Below are positions 1 through 11,503 of a DNA stretch of 64,000 nucleotides, one piece after another. Within the stretch, counting starts at the first letter, position 1; every line of letters starts with the position of its first letter. Source of the stretch: Tubiluchus corallicola (lineage: Eukaryota > Priapulida > Priapulimorpha > Priapulimorphida > Tubiluchidae); contig JAQGDQ010000635.1 of the NCBI GenBank assembly GCA_030141605.1, positions 7,501 through 71,500 of the forward strand, read 5' to 3'. The position numbers and the translations under genes are program-made. The notes beneath the pieces are model-generated. The model was not told the origin of the DNA and did no database searches. It saw nothing but the letters and a program-made list of their open reading frames with translations.

Positions 1-174
1 CTCATCTTCAAAAAAATTTTAGTTTCTTCCCCACTCCTCGGATTGTTCTGGCGGGAATTACCCTTGGGATTACTACCTCTGTGAACAGTTGTGTCTTTCA
101 AGTATTATAAACGACGTTCTCTCAATTACATAATGATTATAATTAGGATAGGGCTGAGTTTGGATTCTGTTTTC

Positions 175-505
175 GCCAAATATATATATTAATTCTTTAT
201 TTGTCATTAAAATGGTTCACTCATTACATATAATAAAATTGAGTAAGCCTCAGCGTAATGTTAAAATAACAACAATGTTCAAGACAAATGCGTCCAGTGC
301 AGACTAAAAAAACTAAAGTGCAAAACTAAGGCCTAATTATATACAATAAATGAACATATTTACAAACACCATATTAAAATATTTTTACAAAACAATATTA
401 CAAAAGTACATTAAATTTTACATGACATATTTTACACAATATACATTTGACATGACACAATTAACAGAAACATGCTTTATATTACATAAATTTCACTAAT
501 TACAG
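175..505 (-). repeat. LINE 3'-end fragment (family 1)
   Basis: Read on the minus strand, this matches the 3' untranslated ends at 23870-24340, 30061-30290 and 57198-57770. All share the stretch ending in GACAAATAAAGAATTAAT followed by a short AT simple repeat. Only the 57.2 kb copy keeps clear reverse-transcriptase C-terminal coding sequence; this copy is untranslated region only. The AATAAA sits at the very 3' end, as expected of a non-LTR retrotransposon. Confidence 0.7.
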
Positions 506-1025
506 TAATTAATTTCAGTAATAACGCCGTTCTCGGTGATTACAATTCTGAAACTATTTTAAATTTTGGGAAATCTCTTCTTTGAGAAATGTGTGATGAT
601 AATGGATGTAATGTATACGCTCAAACCAAAGTTCCGTTCCCATATCTATGTTAGTTTATTCTGCAAAAATACAAATTTTCTGTAGTCTACAATTACTCCA
701 TCTACAATCTACTGAAATAAAAGTGCTAGAAAATAAGTAATTTTTAAATGTAACAAAGACGTGTGTACATGACAAGTTCCACCTATACAATGTCAGAGTA
801 GAAAGAGCAGTCTAGAGGTTGAGCTACAGTCCAATATATTGTGGCCTAATGCATATACTACCTTGAGAAGCGGTAATGGACCAAAACATTTGCACCTGCA
901 ACAATGAACAATACCATCTCAACGCCCGTTTCATTGGCATGGAGGACGCAAGAAGAGCAAACTGACAATTAATAAATACATTTTCTTTACCTTCATCTAA
1001 CTATTGAACTGCAGGCGGTACCTCG
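506..1025. other. AT-rich stretch with nothing recognised
   Basis: I see no open frame of useful length, tandem repeat or family repeat here. Confidence 0.5.
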
Positions 1026-1052
1026 CCGACAAGGTCTAAAACTACGCAGGTT

Positions 1053-1300
1053 GGTTCGGCACCAGCAGATACGGAGGCCAAGCAGACTATAACTCTTCTG
1101 CAATCCATCCACGAAACAACAAATTGATGTGTGAGAAAAACGACACCTTTATTGGCAAATTACATGAAGCAGATTCAAAAACCATGATGAAATACAGTTC
1201 ACACCGTGGATTACAATAACTGGACCAACAAAAGAGCAGAGACGACCGCTTTTATACAGGCCAGATGCATAACTTGGCTTCAACAGAAACTTACATTTTG
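1053..1300 (-). mobile_element. possible solo LTR remnant
   Basis: On the minus strand there is a TATAAAA box (about 1250-1257) and, about 100 bp downstream, an AATAAA signal (about 1148-1153). After a further 85 bp comes TGGTGCCGAACC (1053-1064), which looks like a tRNA primer-binding site. That order (TATA, poly(A) signal, PBS) is LTR architecture. I cannot place the 5' edge or a target duplication, and no gag or pol frame follows. It could be chance in AT-rich DNA. Confidence 0.35.
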
Positions 1301-2340
1301 CCTGAAAGGGGTGTTCAGTGTACTATTTTCTATATGACCATATATATATGTGACAACATATGCATATTTTACTAGCAATTGTAAATACGTTTTTTGTCCC
1401 TGTAATGTACGTTCTTTATATGGTACTTTTTGTGCAGAAATAAAGATATAAATAAGAAACAATAAATAAAGTTTTACCACATCATGAATTTTATTTGTAG
1501 CACTGAATAGACGACAAATTTTATTAATCAGTTAGATCTTAGCTTACTTATACTTGATATTATATTATATTATTTATGATATTAAACACGGAGTAATAAA
1601 GTAAGTGCTAAAATCAATGTTGATAATGAAGCAAGTTTCCTATCTAGTAACATAAAAACGCAATTAAATTAATAAACGAAAAATCACTTTTTTACAATGT
1701 GTCGAAGTATCAATGTTACCCCGCTTTACCTTACTACTTAATAAAATCCATTTACGAAATCATTATTTTTTTTTCATCAATAAACATACTTATGACATTT
1801 ATCAGACTAATTTCAAATAGTATAACAAACTAGAAAAATTACCAAAATTGTATTTCTTATGACCATCTTCAATTCTTTATGTATATTTCGTTATCTACCT
1901 GTTGTAAGTTGACAGATCGCGAGTAAAAAGAATTTTAGAAATCTTCATGCATCCAGGGACATTATTTTGTTCACCTCTGTTCTACTGGTTGTTGAATAGC
2001 TACTTCTTCACTGGACTACTATCAGGTAGTCTGTACACAAATGGCGCGTTTTATTTTTCTTGCTCATTTTAGAAGAATAATTCTATACTCGTTACCATGG
2101 GAATTAGTCTGCATCATCATCTCCTGAAAGTGCGTCATGACACATTACGTCATTCATATGAAGATAACAATCGTTGCCTTGGCAACAATTGTTCTTCTTT
2201 CTTGCAGTGACGTGATAGATGTCAGCCTTTGTTCGGCCATATTTCTTCTTTGCTTTCGGTGCGAGAAGAGCGTTATACAGTGTATTATTATTATTATTAT
2301 CTGCGAGTCATTTTGTGCGTTTTTATTGGGCTACCATTGG
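1301..2340. other. AT-rich intergenic DNA, nothing recognised
   Basis: The short frames here have no coding character. From about 2130 the base composition rises toward the GC-rich block that follows. Confidence 0.45.
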
Positions 2341-3480
2341 ATGTTTTAGTTTCTTGTGTAACCGCGAGCGCCGTGAGGACCGTGAGGACCAACCGGTGCC
2401 TAGACACTGGAGGATCCGGACCATATGGTCTAGGACCCGGGGGCGCGTCGCTCCTATGCCCTCAGTCCATTCGTCATCTGGGACCTCCACGCGTTGTAGT
2501 GGTGAGGGAGAGTCTTCCGGGACAACCGTGGGGGCGGTTCATCTTGGAAGCTCGAGTAGCATGGGTCTCCCTCTGGTTGAGTGCTGAATGTCATTCTTAA
2601 GTACTAACCTTACCGTACCATGCTCTCACATCTGGGCTCTGGTCAGGACAGCCACTATTGGACTGTCAGAGCCCAGTTGGTAGGCGGGGTTGAGTGGAAA
2701 TCTGGGCTCTGGTCAGGACAGCCACTATTGGACTGTCAGAGCCCCGTAAGTTGGTAGGTGGGGTGGGGTTGAGCTGAAACTGGGCTCTGGTCAGGACAGC
2801 CACTATTGGACTGTCAGAGCCCCGTAAGTTGGTAGGTGGGGTTGAGCGGAAATCTGGGCTCTGGTCAGGACAGCCACTATTGGACTGTCAGAGCCCCGTA
2901 AGTTGGTAGGTGGGGTTGGGCGGAAATCTGGGCTCTGGTCAGGACAGCCACTATTGGACTGTCAGAGCCCTGTAAGTTGGTAGGTGGGGTTGAGCGGAAA
3001 TCTGGGCTCTGGTCAGGACAGCCACTATTGGACTGTCAGAGCCCCGTAAGTTGGTAGGTGGGATTGGGCGGAAATCTGGGCTTTGGTCAGGACAGCCACT
3101 ATTGGACTGTCAGAGCCTCGTAAGTTGGTAGGGTGGGGTGGGGTTGAGCGGAAATCTAGGCTCTGGTCAGGACAGCCACTATTGGACTGTCAGAGCCCCG
3201 TGCCTCGGGGGGAGGGGGGCCTGGCTCGCGGTAGTGCGTGCACTACAGGGGTGTGTGATGCGTTAGGCGTAATTGCCTACTAAAGCTAACTGTAGACGAA
3301 CAGTTGGTACACAGCCTCTCCACACCCAAGACTCCTGCGTAACCTCCACGAGGTGCGAGCTGGTAACTGCCCCATTACAGGAGCAGGCTAATCAGCAGGG
3401 GATCTCGGAGCAGTATGGAGCCCCAGAGGTGCAGTGCTGAAAGGCACTCACCATTCCATACCCCAACTATGGGTTAAATA
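2341..3480. repeat. GC-rich block of unknown repeat origin
   Basis: A GC-rich island in AT-rich surroundings, with the hairpin-unit tandem array at its centre (2631-3200). The flanks (2350-2600 and 3200-3475) look like one repeated element's ends, but I recognise no conserved protein, tRNA or 5S promoter. A LINE 5' region is possible but unproven. Confidence 0.35.
2631..3200. repeat. tandem array, 8 units of 70-80 bp, each a hairpin
   Basis: Units begin at about 2631, 2701, 2780, 2853, 2927, 3001, 3075 and 3155. Each holds GGGCTCTG, GACAG, then CTGTCAGAGCCC, so each unit can fold into an imperfect stem-loop. Units differ by a few substitutions and by the length of a GGTGGGG tract, which accounts for the 70-80 bp range. 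Confidence 0.9.
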
Positions 3481-3699
3481 GCATAATATATTTCAGAGCA
3501 GATCTACGTGTACTTAAAAACAGAAGTTTTTTTTGTATTTTCTTTCATTATAATGGAAACTAAGTTTAATAAACAGTTAACAGGTTAATTGTATAATTTA
3601 CTGTTTTTTTGATTTTTGTATGTATAGTAGATGAAATGCTTTTAATTGTTTGCAATATTTATGCAGAAAATCGAGTTTAAATGAAATTTGTCTTGTCTT

Positions 3700-3975
3700 A
3701 CTTTATTTTATGTTACGTCTTCTCCTCTCCTCTCCTCTCTCTACCTCTCCTTTCCCCTCCCCATTCTCTTTATTATTGTAACAAATTATTTTTATTGTAA
3801 TTTTTGTTTTTATGTAAGAGTGTGTGATTTTTTTGTATTGATTTTTCTTTTTATATGATGTTGTATGTTGTAAATACGTCAATTATAATATGAGCGTCAG
3901 TTTGAAATATAGGATTAAATCGAATCAAATCAAATCAAATCCTCTCCGCTCCTCTCTCGTTTCGCCTCTTTCGTC
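3700..3975. repeat. polypyrimidine tract and (TCAAA)n LINE-like tail
   Basis: A CT-rich run lies at 3715-3765. Four near-perfect copies of TCAAA/TCGAA follow at about 3918-3943, then another CT-rich run. The pentamer tail after an AT-rich, stop-rich stretch resembles the 3' end of a non-LTR retrotransposon (compare 53660-53700 and 58540-58580). Confidence 0.45.
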
Positions 3976-4230
3976 TAGCACATCTTCTGGTCCTACGTTA
4001 ATTTTAATGCTAATGCACATGGAGAATGATTTACTTCATAAAATTTCCGTACAAGGCAGTGGTGAATAAGGCACAGGCTTTATTAGTTGCGCCCATGGTC
4101 CTCCACCAGCTGAGGGACCTCTAGAGATTACGTAAAGTTAAATTACTACAGAATGAGAGCAGAATTATGCTGAATTATCTCCTTGAAAAGGGCTCAATTA
4201 ATTAATATACCGTAGAATAATACATTATTA

Positions 4231-4236
4231 TTGTCG

Positions 4237-4278
<42 letters not shown>

Positions 4279-4352
4279 CTATCACTATCACTATCACTAT
4301 CACTATCACTATCACTATCACTATCACTATCACTATCACTATCACTATCACT

Positions 4353-4399
<47 letters not shown>

Positions 4400-4410
4400 T
4401 ATCATTATTA
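4231..4410. repeat. compound microsatellite (ATT)n (CTATCA)n (ATC)n
   Basis: Three successive simple-repeat tracts directly abut the left end of the P-type transposon. A similar block (ATT and ATCATT) abuts its right end at 6942, so the element appears to sit inside a microsatellite. Confidence 0.95.
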
Positions 4411-6941
4411 CAAGGACTACTATACTACAGGACGTGCACGCTGAAATCTCTGATTCGGCTAGCGGAGGCGATCAATACTTGCATGAACGTAGTCTATAAA
4501 TAGTGCGCTTTAGAGAGTAGTGATATTGGAAATTAAAGAATGGGCGAATCGGTAGATAGCGAGTATTATTTATCATTTAATTGGTTCTTTACATTACGGG
4601 AGAAAAGTACCAATTGTTTATTTTATGTATCAAAGGAAATTAGTGTTCATTTTTACTTCTTAAATAGCGCACTACTTTAGGCGTAAGTGTGTTTTACCGG
4701 AAGTAGTGCTTTGTCATTGTTAATGTGTCTGCTTGTGTTTGTTTCTTTGTGGATTATTTTCAAAATTTCTGGTGGATTTTATACATCTGTGCTCAGCAGC
4801 ATGCCTAACAAGTGTGGTGTTGTTAAATGCAAAGGTAACTATGACACGGAGAACAAGGGTCGTGTGTTCAGACTGCCAAGAGATCATGTAGAAAAACAGA
4901 AATGGCTAAGTGTTCTTCCCCCATGCGAAGGCTTTGTTGTTGATCCAACGAAATTTTTCATTTGCGAAAAGCATTGGCCATCGGATACTCAAATGGTCAA
5001 AATTCCAGGTGGTCACACCAGGCCAGTGGATCCACCCAGTATTTTCAACGTTCCAACATCATGCTTGCCCACTCCAAAGCCACCACCTCGCCCTCCAAAA
5101 ACTGAGGACCAGCAGCTGAATTATTTCTTTAAAAAGGATAAAATAACTTCTCTCAATGAATTCACTCCTGAGAAAGACCTGCGTAAGACGTATCAGAACC
5201 TCATTATATCTCGCACACAAGACAAATTTGTGTGCATGTTCATGGAAGAGGACCACAGTCAATGTTATATGTCAATTATTGTTCACAATAAGCCTACCTT
5301 GTGTTCCCCTCTTACTCTGTATGCTTTCAAAAACGGGATCAGTGTGCCATTAAGTAAAATCCTCAGTCCGAACAATGGGCTGTCCTCTTACTCACAATTT
5401 TTCGCGGTTGTGAATTCTGTTGTCAACCACATTCATCATGTTGATGATATTGTCAACAAAGTGACAAAGTCTCTTGAACTTGAACTAGCTCAAAATCGAG
5501 AACAATCTCCTAGTGTTAATGCTAAAGCCAAGAAGCTCAAATTTCTAACACGACAGCTTCGACTATTATGTGATAAGACTTTCACAGTGTCTGATTATTG
5601 CTTTGCAATAGAGTCATTTCCCCATTGCAATTACGAACAACTGCGTGACTTTTTAGTGTTACCCAGCAAAAGAAAGCTGCAGTCAGTTAATTCATCGACA
5701 GATATTGACAAGGTGCTAGGTAAAACATTTCAGAAAGTGAAAAGCTCTGAGCAGAAACACTGTATGCTATTGGTGGATGAAGTGAAAATACGCCCAACAG
5801 TGGCTTTTTCAGGGGGTGTGCTAAATGGCATGGCAAAAAATGAGCCAGACAGTAAAGCTACATCAATGCTATGTGTTACTATTATTTCACTACGTATGAT
5901 TGCGTGAACTTCAAAGTGACAGAATAGAGGGTGAGTTCTCAGTTTACAGGCAGTCAAGGGGGGCCAATGCATTCATGCAAGCTGGAGATGTCTGTTCAGC
6001 ATTCAAGCGGAGACTGGCGCGTTTTTCTGCATCATTCCTGGAGTTTGTGGACACAGACACATCATCCGAAATCCAGTTGCACACATGCAATGGGATTGAT
6101 TTCGAGGATGCCAAAATTATGGAGATTTGTGTTGACGAGACTCTTTCCAAAACTGAACTGAACGCGTGTGCATATGTCCCAGGTTGGTTGGAGAGTAAGT
6201 GCCAAAATGACATTTCTTTTCCCGAGGATGAGCCCCTCCTTTCTGAGGAAATGAAAATGTTCATTGAAGAAGTGTCTAGGGGAGGTCTTACAGTGCCCCA
6301 CACATTCACGTTCGAATTCGTAACAACTGGCTTGTGTTTTGTGAAGAAGTCAACTCACACAGTCTGCTGCTGCAACAAGCTCATGAACATCCTCTCCATA
6401 ATCAATGCCTACTTTGATTTTGGCGAATTTTCAAGAAATGCTCTGAGACGCCTGGCGAATGTACTGCTGCATGGACTACACAATTTGGAGAAGGATCACC
6501 AGCAGAACTCAGCCCTTTACCAGACCTCCATTAAGAAGGCTCGACTAGCCGACTAATTGTCGCAAACATCTCTGCAAAATGGTGAGTGCAATAATTTCAT
6601 GTATTCTAATTTACACAGAGGAACCTATGAATGAGTTTATATAGTCCTGACAAAATGGTGCAGTCTGTTTATTCTCTATAGAAAGTGACAGGTAATCTTC
6701 GGGACACAATGAGTTGCAGATATGGTGTGTTTTTTTTGGGGGGGGGGGGATATCATAGGTACCACTGTTTTTAAATTACTAGATGAATGAGGAATATGTT
6801 CTATGTGTTTTGTGGCATGCTATAGGTCACCATGGGGAGTAAATATGTCCAAATTATTAGCACTAAATGTTAAAAATAGATCGCCTCCGCTAGCCGAATC
6901 AAAGATTTCAGCGTGCACGTCCTGTAGTATAGTAGTTCTTG
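4411..6941 (+). mobile_element. P-type DNA transposon, internally deleted
   Basis: The terminal inverted repeats are 63 bp (4411-4473 and 6879-6941), 61 of 63 identical, both starting CAAG(G/A)ACTACTATACTAC. The flanks are CATTATTA (4403-4410) and CATTACTA (6942-6949), an 8-bp target duplication with one mismatch; 8 bp is the P-superfamily length. The match is weakened because both flanks are microsatellite. Inside is a THAP/P-transposase gene broken by a deletion and frameshift. Near-identical ends suggest a fairly recent insertion, possibly mobilised in trans. Confidence 0.88.
4801..6556 (+). pseudogene. THAP-domain P-element-like transposase, internal deletion
   Basis: The ATG at 4801 gives a THAP zinc finger at residues 1-87: C5, C10, C55 and H58 form C2CH, with conserved P26 and W35 and a PPSIFNVP box after it. 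A proline-rich linker and helical region follow. Then comes the first part of the P-transposase RNase-H core (VDEVKIRP...GGVLNG near residues 325-340, where D is a likely catalytic acid). The frame stops at 5907. Coding resumes one frame over, near 5909, with the family's C-terminal segment (LQSDRIEGEFSVYRQ...) and ends at 6556. About 585 residues remain, against the 750-900 usual for this family. The middle of the catalytic core is gone, so it should be inactive. An intron cannot explain the gap, since only about 29 bp lie between candidate splice sites. An upstream in-frame ATG near 4723 would add a hydrophobic leader; I prefer 4801 because it sits exactly at the THAP start. Confidence 0.88.
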
Positions 6942-6947
6942 CATTAC

Positions 6948-6980
<33 letters not shown>

Positions 6981-7045
6981 TACTATTATTATTATTATCA
7001 TTATTATTATTATTATTATTACTATTATCATTATTATTATCATTA

Positions 7046-7088
<43 letters not shown>

Positions 7089-7239
7089 CATTATCATTAT
7101 CATTATCATTATCATTATCATTATCATTATCATTATCATTATCATTATCATTATCATTATCATTATCATTATCATTATCATTATCATTATCATTATCATT
7201 ATCATTATCATTATCATTATCATTATCATTATCATTATC

Positions 7240-7271
<32 letters not shown>

Positions 7272-7316
7272 CATTATCATTATCTTTATTATTATCATTA
7301 TTTATTGTTATTAATA
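6942..7316. repeat. compound microsatellite (ATT)n / (ATCATT)n
   Basis: A 370-bp run, first mainly ATT and then a long (TTATCA)n tract from about 7060 to 7265. The long frames it produces (SLSLSL, NDNDND, IMIMIM) are translation of the repeat and not genes. Confidence 0.97.
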
Positions 7317-7381
7317 TTATTATTAAAAACTTGATACTCAAAGTTGAAGGCAGAAAATGTGGAAAGTTGAGATATTCTACA

Positions 7382-7455
7382 GCCTGGGCTTGAACCAAGG
7401 ACTTCTGTGCAAAAAAACAGAAGGTTTAGCCATTAAGCCACATGGTCCACTGTGT
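7382..7455 (-). repeat. tRNA-like sequence (SINE head or tRNA pseudogene)
   Basis: On the minus strand, TGGCTTAATGGCTAA resembles an A box and GGTTCAAGCCC a B box. CTTCTGT/ACAGAAG can form an anticodon-like stem and CTTGG/CCAGG a T-stem. The acceptor stem does not close, so I do not call a functional tRNA. Confidence 0.5.
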
Positions 7456-7557
7456 CCCACAGCCAACACAGTCAAGTGTTCATCCCTTCTAGCTGGACTA
7501 TTGAATTCAGCATATTCAACGTGAATTCTCCGCTCACACTAATCATATTATAATTAG

Positions 7558-7745
7558 TTAATTAATTAATTAAATTAATTAATTAGAATCTCACTAGTGC
7601 GAGCGATCTGATATCGTATTTGCTGAGTTTGATTAGCCAGCTACAAGCTATAAGCATTGGACTGCCATGCTGACTAAATCGCTATATATATGGAGGTCTA
7701 AACGCGTACCTTATAAACAGAAGGCCTCTGGTTCAAATACAGGAC
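7558..7745 (+). repeat. AATT-rich tract and second tRNA-like segment
   Basis: A (TTAA)n palindromic tract at 7556-7586 is followed at about 7640-7740 by a weak A box and a B-box-like CTGGTTCAAATACAGG. The spacing is too long for an ordinary tRNA. This may be a SINE relic. Confidence 0.3.
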
Positions 7746-8254
7746 GTACCCCAACTTTTCACATTTGTCTTTCAAATTCAGTATCAAAATTAATTGTGAA
7801 TTTGTTCTACAGCAGTTTTTGTCAATTTATTGGCTACATAATCAGAAAACGGAAAATTAACTGCAACCAAAAAGCAGCCCAGCGCGATATACCAGTGATG
7901 CCACGCTAAAGCTTTTACACGTCGTACCTCGTTACTAATATTTTTCATCTGCAAAGTATAATGCATTCAAGTAAGTTATGCACAAAGCTATGATTTGAGC
8001 TTAAGATAAAAAATGCTTCAGGGAATAATCCAGTTTTTTCATTACCGCCTGACTTGCTCACAGCGAGGTCACACATGCGCAGTTTCGTTCCTCACGTGAC
8101 GTCACTTCCGTTTGCTTCCACGATTTTTCGTTTTTCGCAAGATGTCTGTGCGGCGCTAAATTTGAAGTGGTTCAATGCTAACCAAAGCAAAATTCGCAAG
8201 TTTGTAAAGAAGCTTTTTTGTATCAGGCTGTAAATTTTGACATCAAGTATCTAC
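7746..8254. other. intergenic, nothing recognised
   Basis: I see no gene or named repeat. The GC-richer patch at 8050-8150 holds a CACGTGACGTCA motif (E-box plus CRE-like) but no adjacent coding exon that I can find. Confidence 0.35.
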
Positions 8255-8421
8255 CTATCTTCCATTGAATACCAATGTATCCCGTGGGATACAGGCTATA
8301 TTTAGCACGCGGACACAGGTAGAAAAAAAAATAATTATTATGCGTAAACAAGATGGACATACTGAACAAAACAAAGCCAAAAAAATTTTTTTATTAAAAA
8401 AATAATTTGGGACTAAAAGGG
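8255..8421 (-). mobile_element. truncated piggyBac-like MITE
   Basis: The reverse complement matches the left part of the elements at 21931-22384 and 25699-26134. It begins CCCTTTTAGTCCCAAATTA and runs to the internal TATCCCACGGGATA inverted repeat, where it is cut off. It has no intact TTAA on either side. Confidence 0.75.
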
Positions 8422-8713
8422 TAAATTTTAATAAATAGTTCACCCTATCAAATTGCTTCAAATGTAGATTTTTTGAGAAATCATCTCTGTATCACTCTGT
8501 ATCTTTAATATACTCTCACCTTTGTAAGCAATCTAAAGCTGAATTACACATCCATTGAAAGGTGTACCTTAATCTTTTCAGTACTAAATTGTTTTTAAAT
8601 TACTTCCATCCCGTGTCGGGAGCCGCTCTGCTTTCTTCGCGTGTATGTGGCGCCATCAGGTAGCGTTAATAAAAAACTAAAACGCGCGTGGCATGTAAAT
8701 TTACACCTACAGG

Positions 8714-9765
8714 TAGGGTTGCCAGACGCCCGTTATATACGGGACATGTCCCATATTTGATAATTTTGTTTTAACTTTATAAGTAATTAGACCGTCTTTT
8801 CTCAGATTCTCTTGATGAAAATAACCCAAATTTAACGAGAAAAGTAGTGCGGCTACAAGTTTGCACAAAATTTACGTGCCTGCTGCCTAATTTTCCTAAA
8901 GTTACATTTTTATACTGTCTTTATTGAACAAAAATTTTGCAATGGTCTCAGTTTCTCAGAATTTCCTTTAGTTTTCCATATTGCCTGCATTAAGAAATAA
9001 TAATGTTTTTCTGTTATTTGTATTAAATAATTACTTTCAAATGATTTCACGTTTACAGAATTTTTTGCTTGTATTAAATAATTTTCAAATAATTTTACTT
9101 TTGTTTACCTCATATCACATTAAAATCCTTGCATTTTGTTTTTAACTTATGTCTCTACTTTTATGTAAAATATTGGTCTGGTTGTATAGGCACGTGTAAA
9201 TTTATATGTATATAGTAATATATATACATATACAGACTTTAAGAGTTTCCTGTTTTCATATTTTAAATTTTCTAATCTGGCAACCCTATGTTGTGGAGAT
9301 CGCTGGCATCTATTAGAATTACATAGAACATTGTAGAATGTTTCGTTAGAATAATCGTCTTACCGTGTAGAATGTTCTGGAACAAAACTTCTAGAAGCTT
9401 CTCAGGCTCGCTATATAAGGCGAAGCAGGCCGCTGACAGACACACGCAGATTTCGCACAGACGTATACTTACCTATTCTGTTGTATACTTGTATTTTCAG
9501 ATATATTTAAACGTTTTCCAGATTTTCACGTTTATTGTAATCATTTCAACGTTCCTTCATACTTTTGTGTTGTAGAACTCTCGCTAAATAAAGTAGTTTT
9601 ATTTGACGGCGTGTTTTCTGGTTTTCTCTACGAGCCTTCCGAGAGAAACAAAACACAACAGTCTGGTTGTATAGGCACGTGTAAATTTATATGTATATAG
9701 TAATATATAAACAGACTTTGAGTTTGCTGTTTTCGTATTTTTAATTTTCTAATCTGGCAACCCTA
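8714..9765. mobile_element. hAT-like non-autonomous element with internal LTR
   Basis: Ends are TAGGGTTGCCAGA and its exact complement TCTGGCAACCCTA. The flanking 8 bp are CCTACAGG (8706-8713) and CCTGCAGG (9766-9773), 7 of 8 matching. A second copy of the right end lies inside at 9176-9288, immediately before the solo LTR, and is repeated at 9661-9765 after it. No transposase is present. Confidence 0.75.
9289..9660 (+). mobile_element. solo LTR
   Basis: A 372-bp unit that starts TGTTGTG and ends CACAACA (perfect 7-bp inverted ends). It carries TATATAA at about 9412 and AATAAA at about 9587, in promoter then poly(A) order. No internal retrotransposon region follows. The usual 4-6-bp target duplication is missing; instead the LTR is flanked by a direct repeat of about 105-113 bp. 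Confidence 0.72.
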
Positions 9766-10149
9766 CCTGCAGGTAAATCATCACAGGCTTACATTGATTC
9801 GTAATATACGTGTTGTGTATAAAAGAAAAACCAAATGTGTGATTAAAATAAAATTATCACCATAAAAGGTTTATTAATCAATTTGTACCAATATTTACAA
9901 AACATTTCCCTTACTGACAACAACATAAACAATATTTTTACGATCATAACATTATTTTTACATAACAATACAAATGGTGTTATGTATGCACTAAACAAAT
10001 ACATATGGTCAACAGGCACTACGTTTATCACAGATTTAGCTATTTGTGTAGCTATATATTCATCTAAGCAATGATCGTTAACAATCATACAATGGTAATT
10101 TGGTTTTCTATCACAAAACTATAAAACACTCGACGCATTTACCGGTAAC

Positions 10150-10469
10150 CAGGGAGGGACTATGCCCTTTTGGGGCCCTTCAGATGGAGCCACCACACCT
10201 GTCTTAAATATTTTTTACTTTTTTAGCAACATTTATGTAGCTTGAAGTAAATTTATTGCAAATTCTTTAAAAAAACTAAAATAGCTATCTTTTGCTTGTC
10301 AATAAAAATATTCTTTAAAAAATGCCACTATTTTCTTATATACTGCAAATCAAATTAGCACATATCTCAACACAACCATAACGAAAAAACACATTTTTTA
10401 TCAAATGTTACCAAAGCTTGACGGGCCTAGGCTACATCCTATACTAGCCTATACGATAATCTGACCCTC
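10150..10469 (+). mobile_element. aged hAT-type MITE
   Basis: Same family as the outer element at 25481-27602. They share the left end CAGGG..GACTATG, the internal GCAAATTCTTTAAA..AACTA stretch, and the right end GATAATCTGACCCT. Flanks CCGGTAAC and ACGGTCAC agree at 6 of 8 bases, as an old target duplication would. Confidence 0.7.
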
Positions 10470-11400
10470 ACGGTCACAATTACAGAACTACAGCCTAACT
10501 TGCAGCCTTTGTCCACAGGCACGATTCCCACTAAAAATGTACAAAAGTGCAAAATGGTACAACTGGCTTCTTTCGAATAAATGTACAAGTACTGTTGTAC
10601 GTATGATGATAATTGATCGTGCAAAATAACCTAGCTAACATTAATTTATTATTACATTTTTTTAGCTTAACAGTATATGCATTCAGAATAATAGATACAG
10701 CCATAAGCACACATGTTTTAACCCTTAGGAAACAAAAGCAGGGTAAAAGATTAACTCATTTACCAAATTGCAATATTTGCTCAGATTTTTTATACTGATG
10801 CATTAATGTGTTTATATTTACATCTAACGCTTATGTTATTTTTAGAATGTCGCTAAACCAAATTTGAATTTGCCACCCACTCATTATGAGTTTAACAACA
10901 GGAAGTTTCCCGTGGTGCAAAGAAACTAAATCTTATATAGTTTCCAACTACATAAAAGCAGCTCCACGATCCGCTCATAAAAAACATATGTTAAAATCGA
11001 AACTTCATGAACAACAAAAATGTGTGCACATATGTTAATTTTCCCGATGACACAACAATTGTATCAAAGCAGGATTTGTGTAAATTTTTGCATTTTGAGC
11101 GACAGAAACATTTGCATCAACCGATTATTACAAAATCGCGAAATTTTCTTGTTATCACATTGTACTTTTGAAAATGCCATTTACTTTGGCAATGCTGGCT
11201 ATCGTATGTGGTTGTTCCTGACCACCACAGCTATCCTACATAGCCAAAAAACTAAATACTAATGCTAGGTCAATAGCTAATAGTTTAAGCTACCAGCAAA
11301 TTGAAAGTTTCTAATTCAGACTTTGCACTACAGAGTTTTGAATACCACGCTCACAAAAATGCAAGTATGCGAAAGATATGAGTATATTTATCACATATGT
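10470..11400. other. intergenic, nothing recognised
   Basis: AT-rich, with no repeat-family match or credible coding frame. It lies just beyond the poly(A) signal of the minus-strand gene at 11504-16012. Confidence 0.45.
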
Positions 11401-11416
11401 AAACTTATTGTTATTT

Positions 11417-11422
11417 TTTATT
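11417..11422 (-). terminator. poly(A) signal AATAAA of the minus-strand gene
   Basis: AATAAA on the minus strand, about 80 nt beyond the stop codon at 11504. It supports the frame at 11504-12385 being a genuine terminal exon. Confidence 0.65.
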
Positions 11423-11503
11423 GCATCTGATTCTGCACCTCCCAATGATTTGTTAAACCTCAGTAGCCAGTTAATGTTGGGCAAAGAGCAACGTAAAGCT
11501 TGC

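Noticed and set aside
5890-5925. A small intron joining the two halves of the THAP transposase
   Set aside because: Only about 29 bp would lie between GTATG and the nearest AG, too short for an intron, and hundreds of family residues would still be missing.
6820-7398. Frames of 130-196 codons with SLSLSL, NDNDND, YHYHYH or IMIMIM
   Set aside because: Direct translation of the (ATT)/(ATCATT) microsatellite on both strands; no unique coding sequence.
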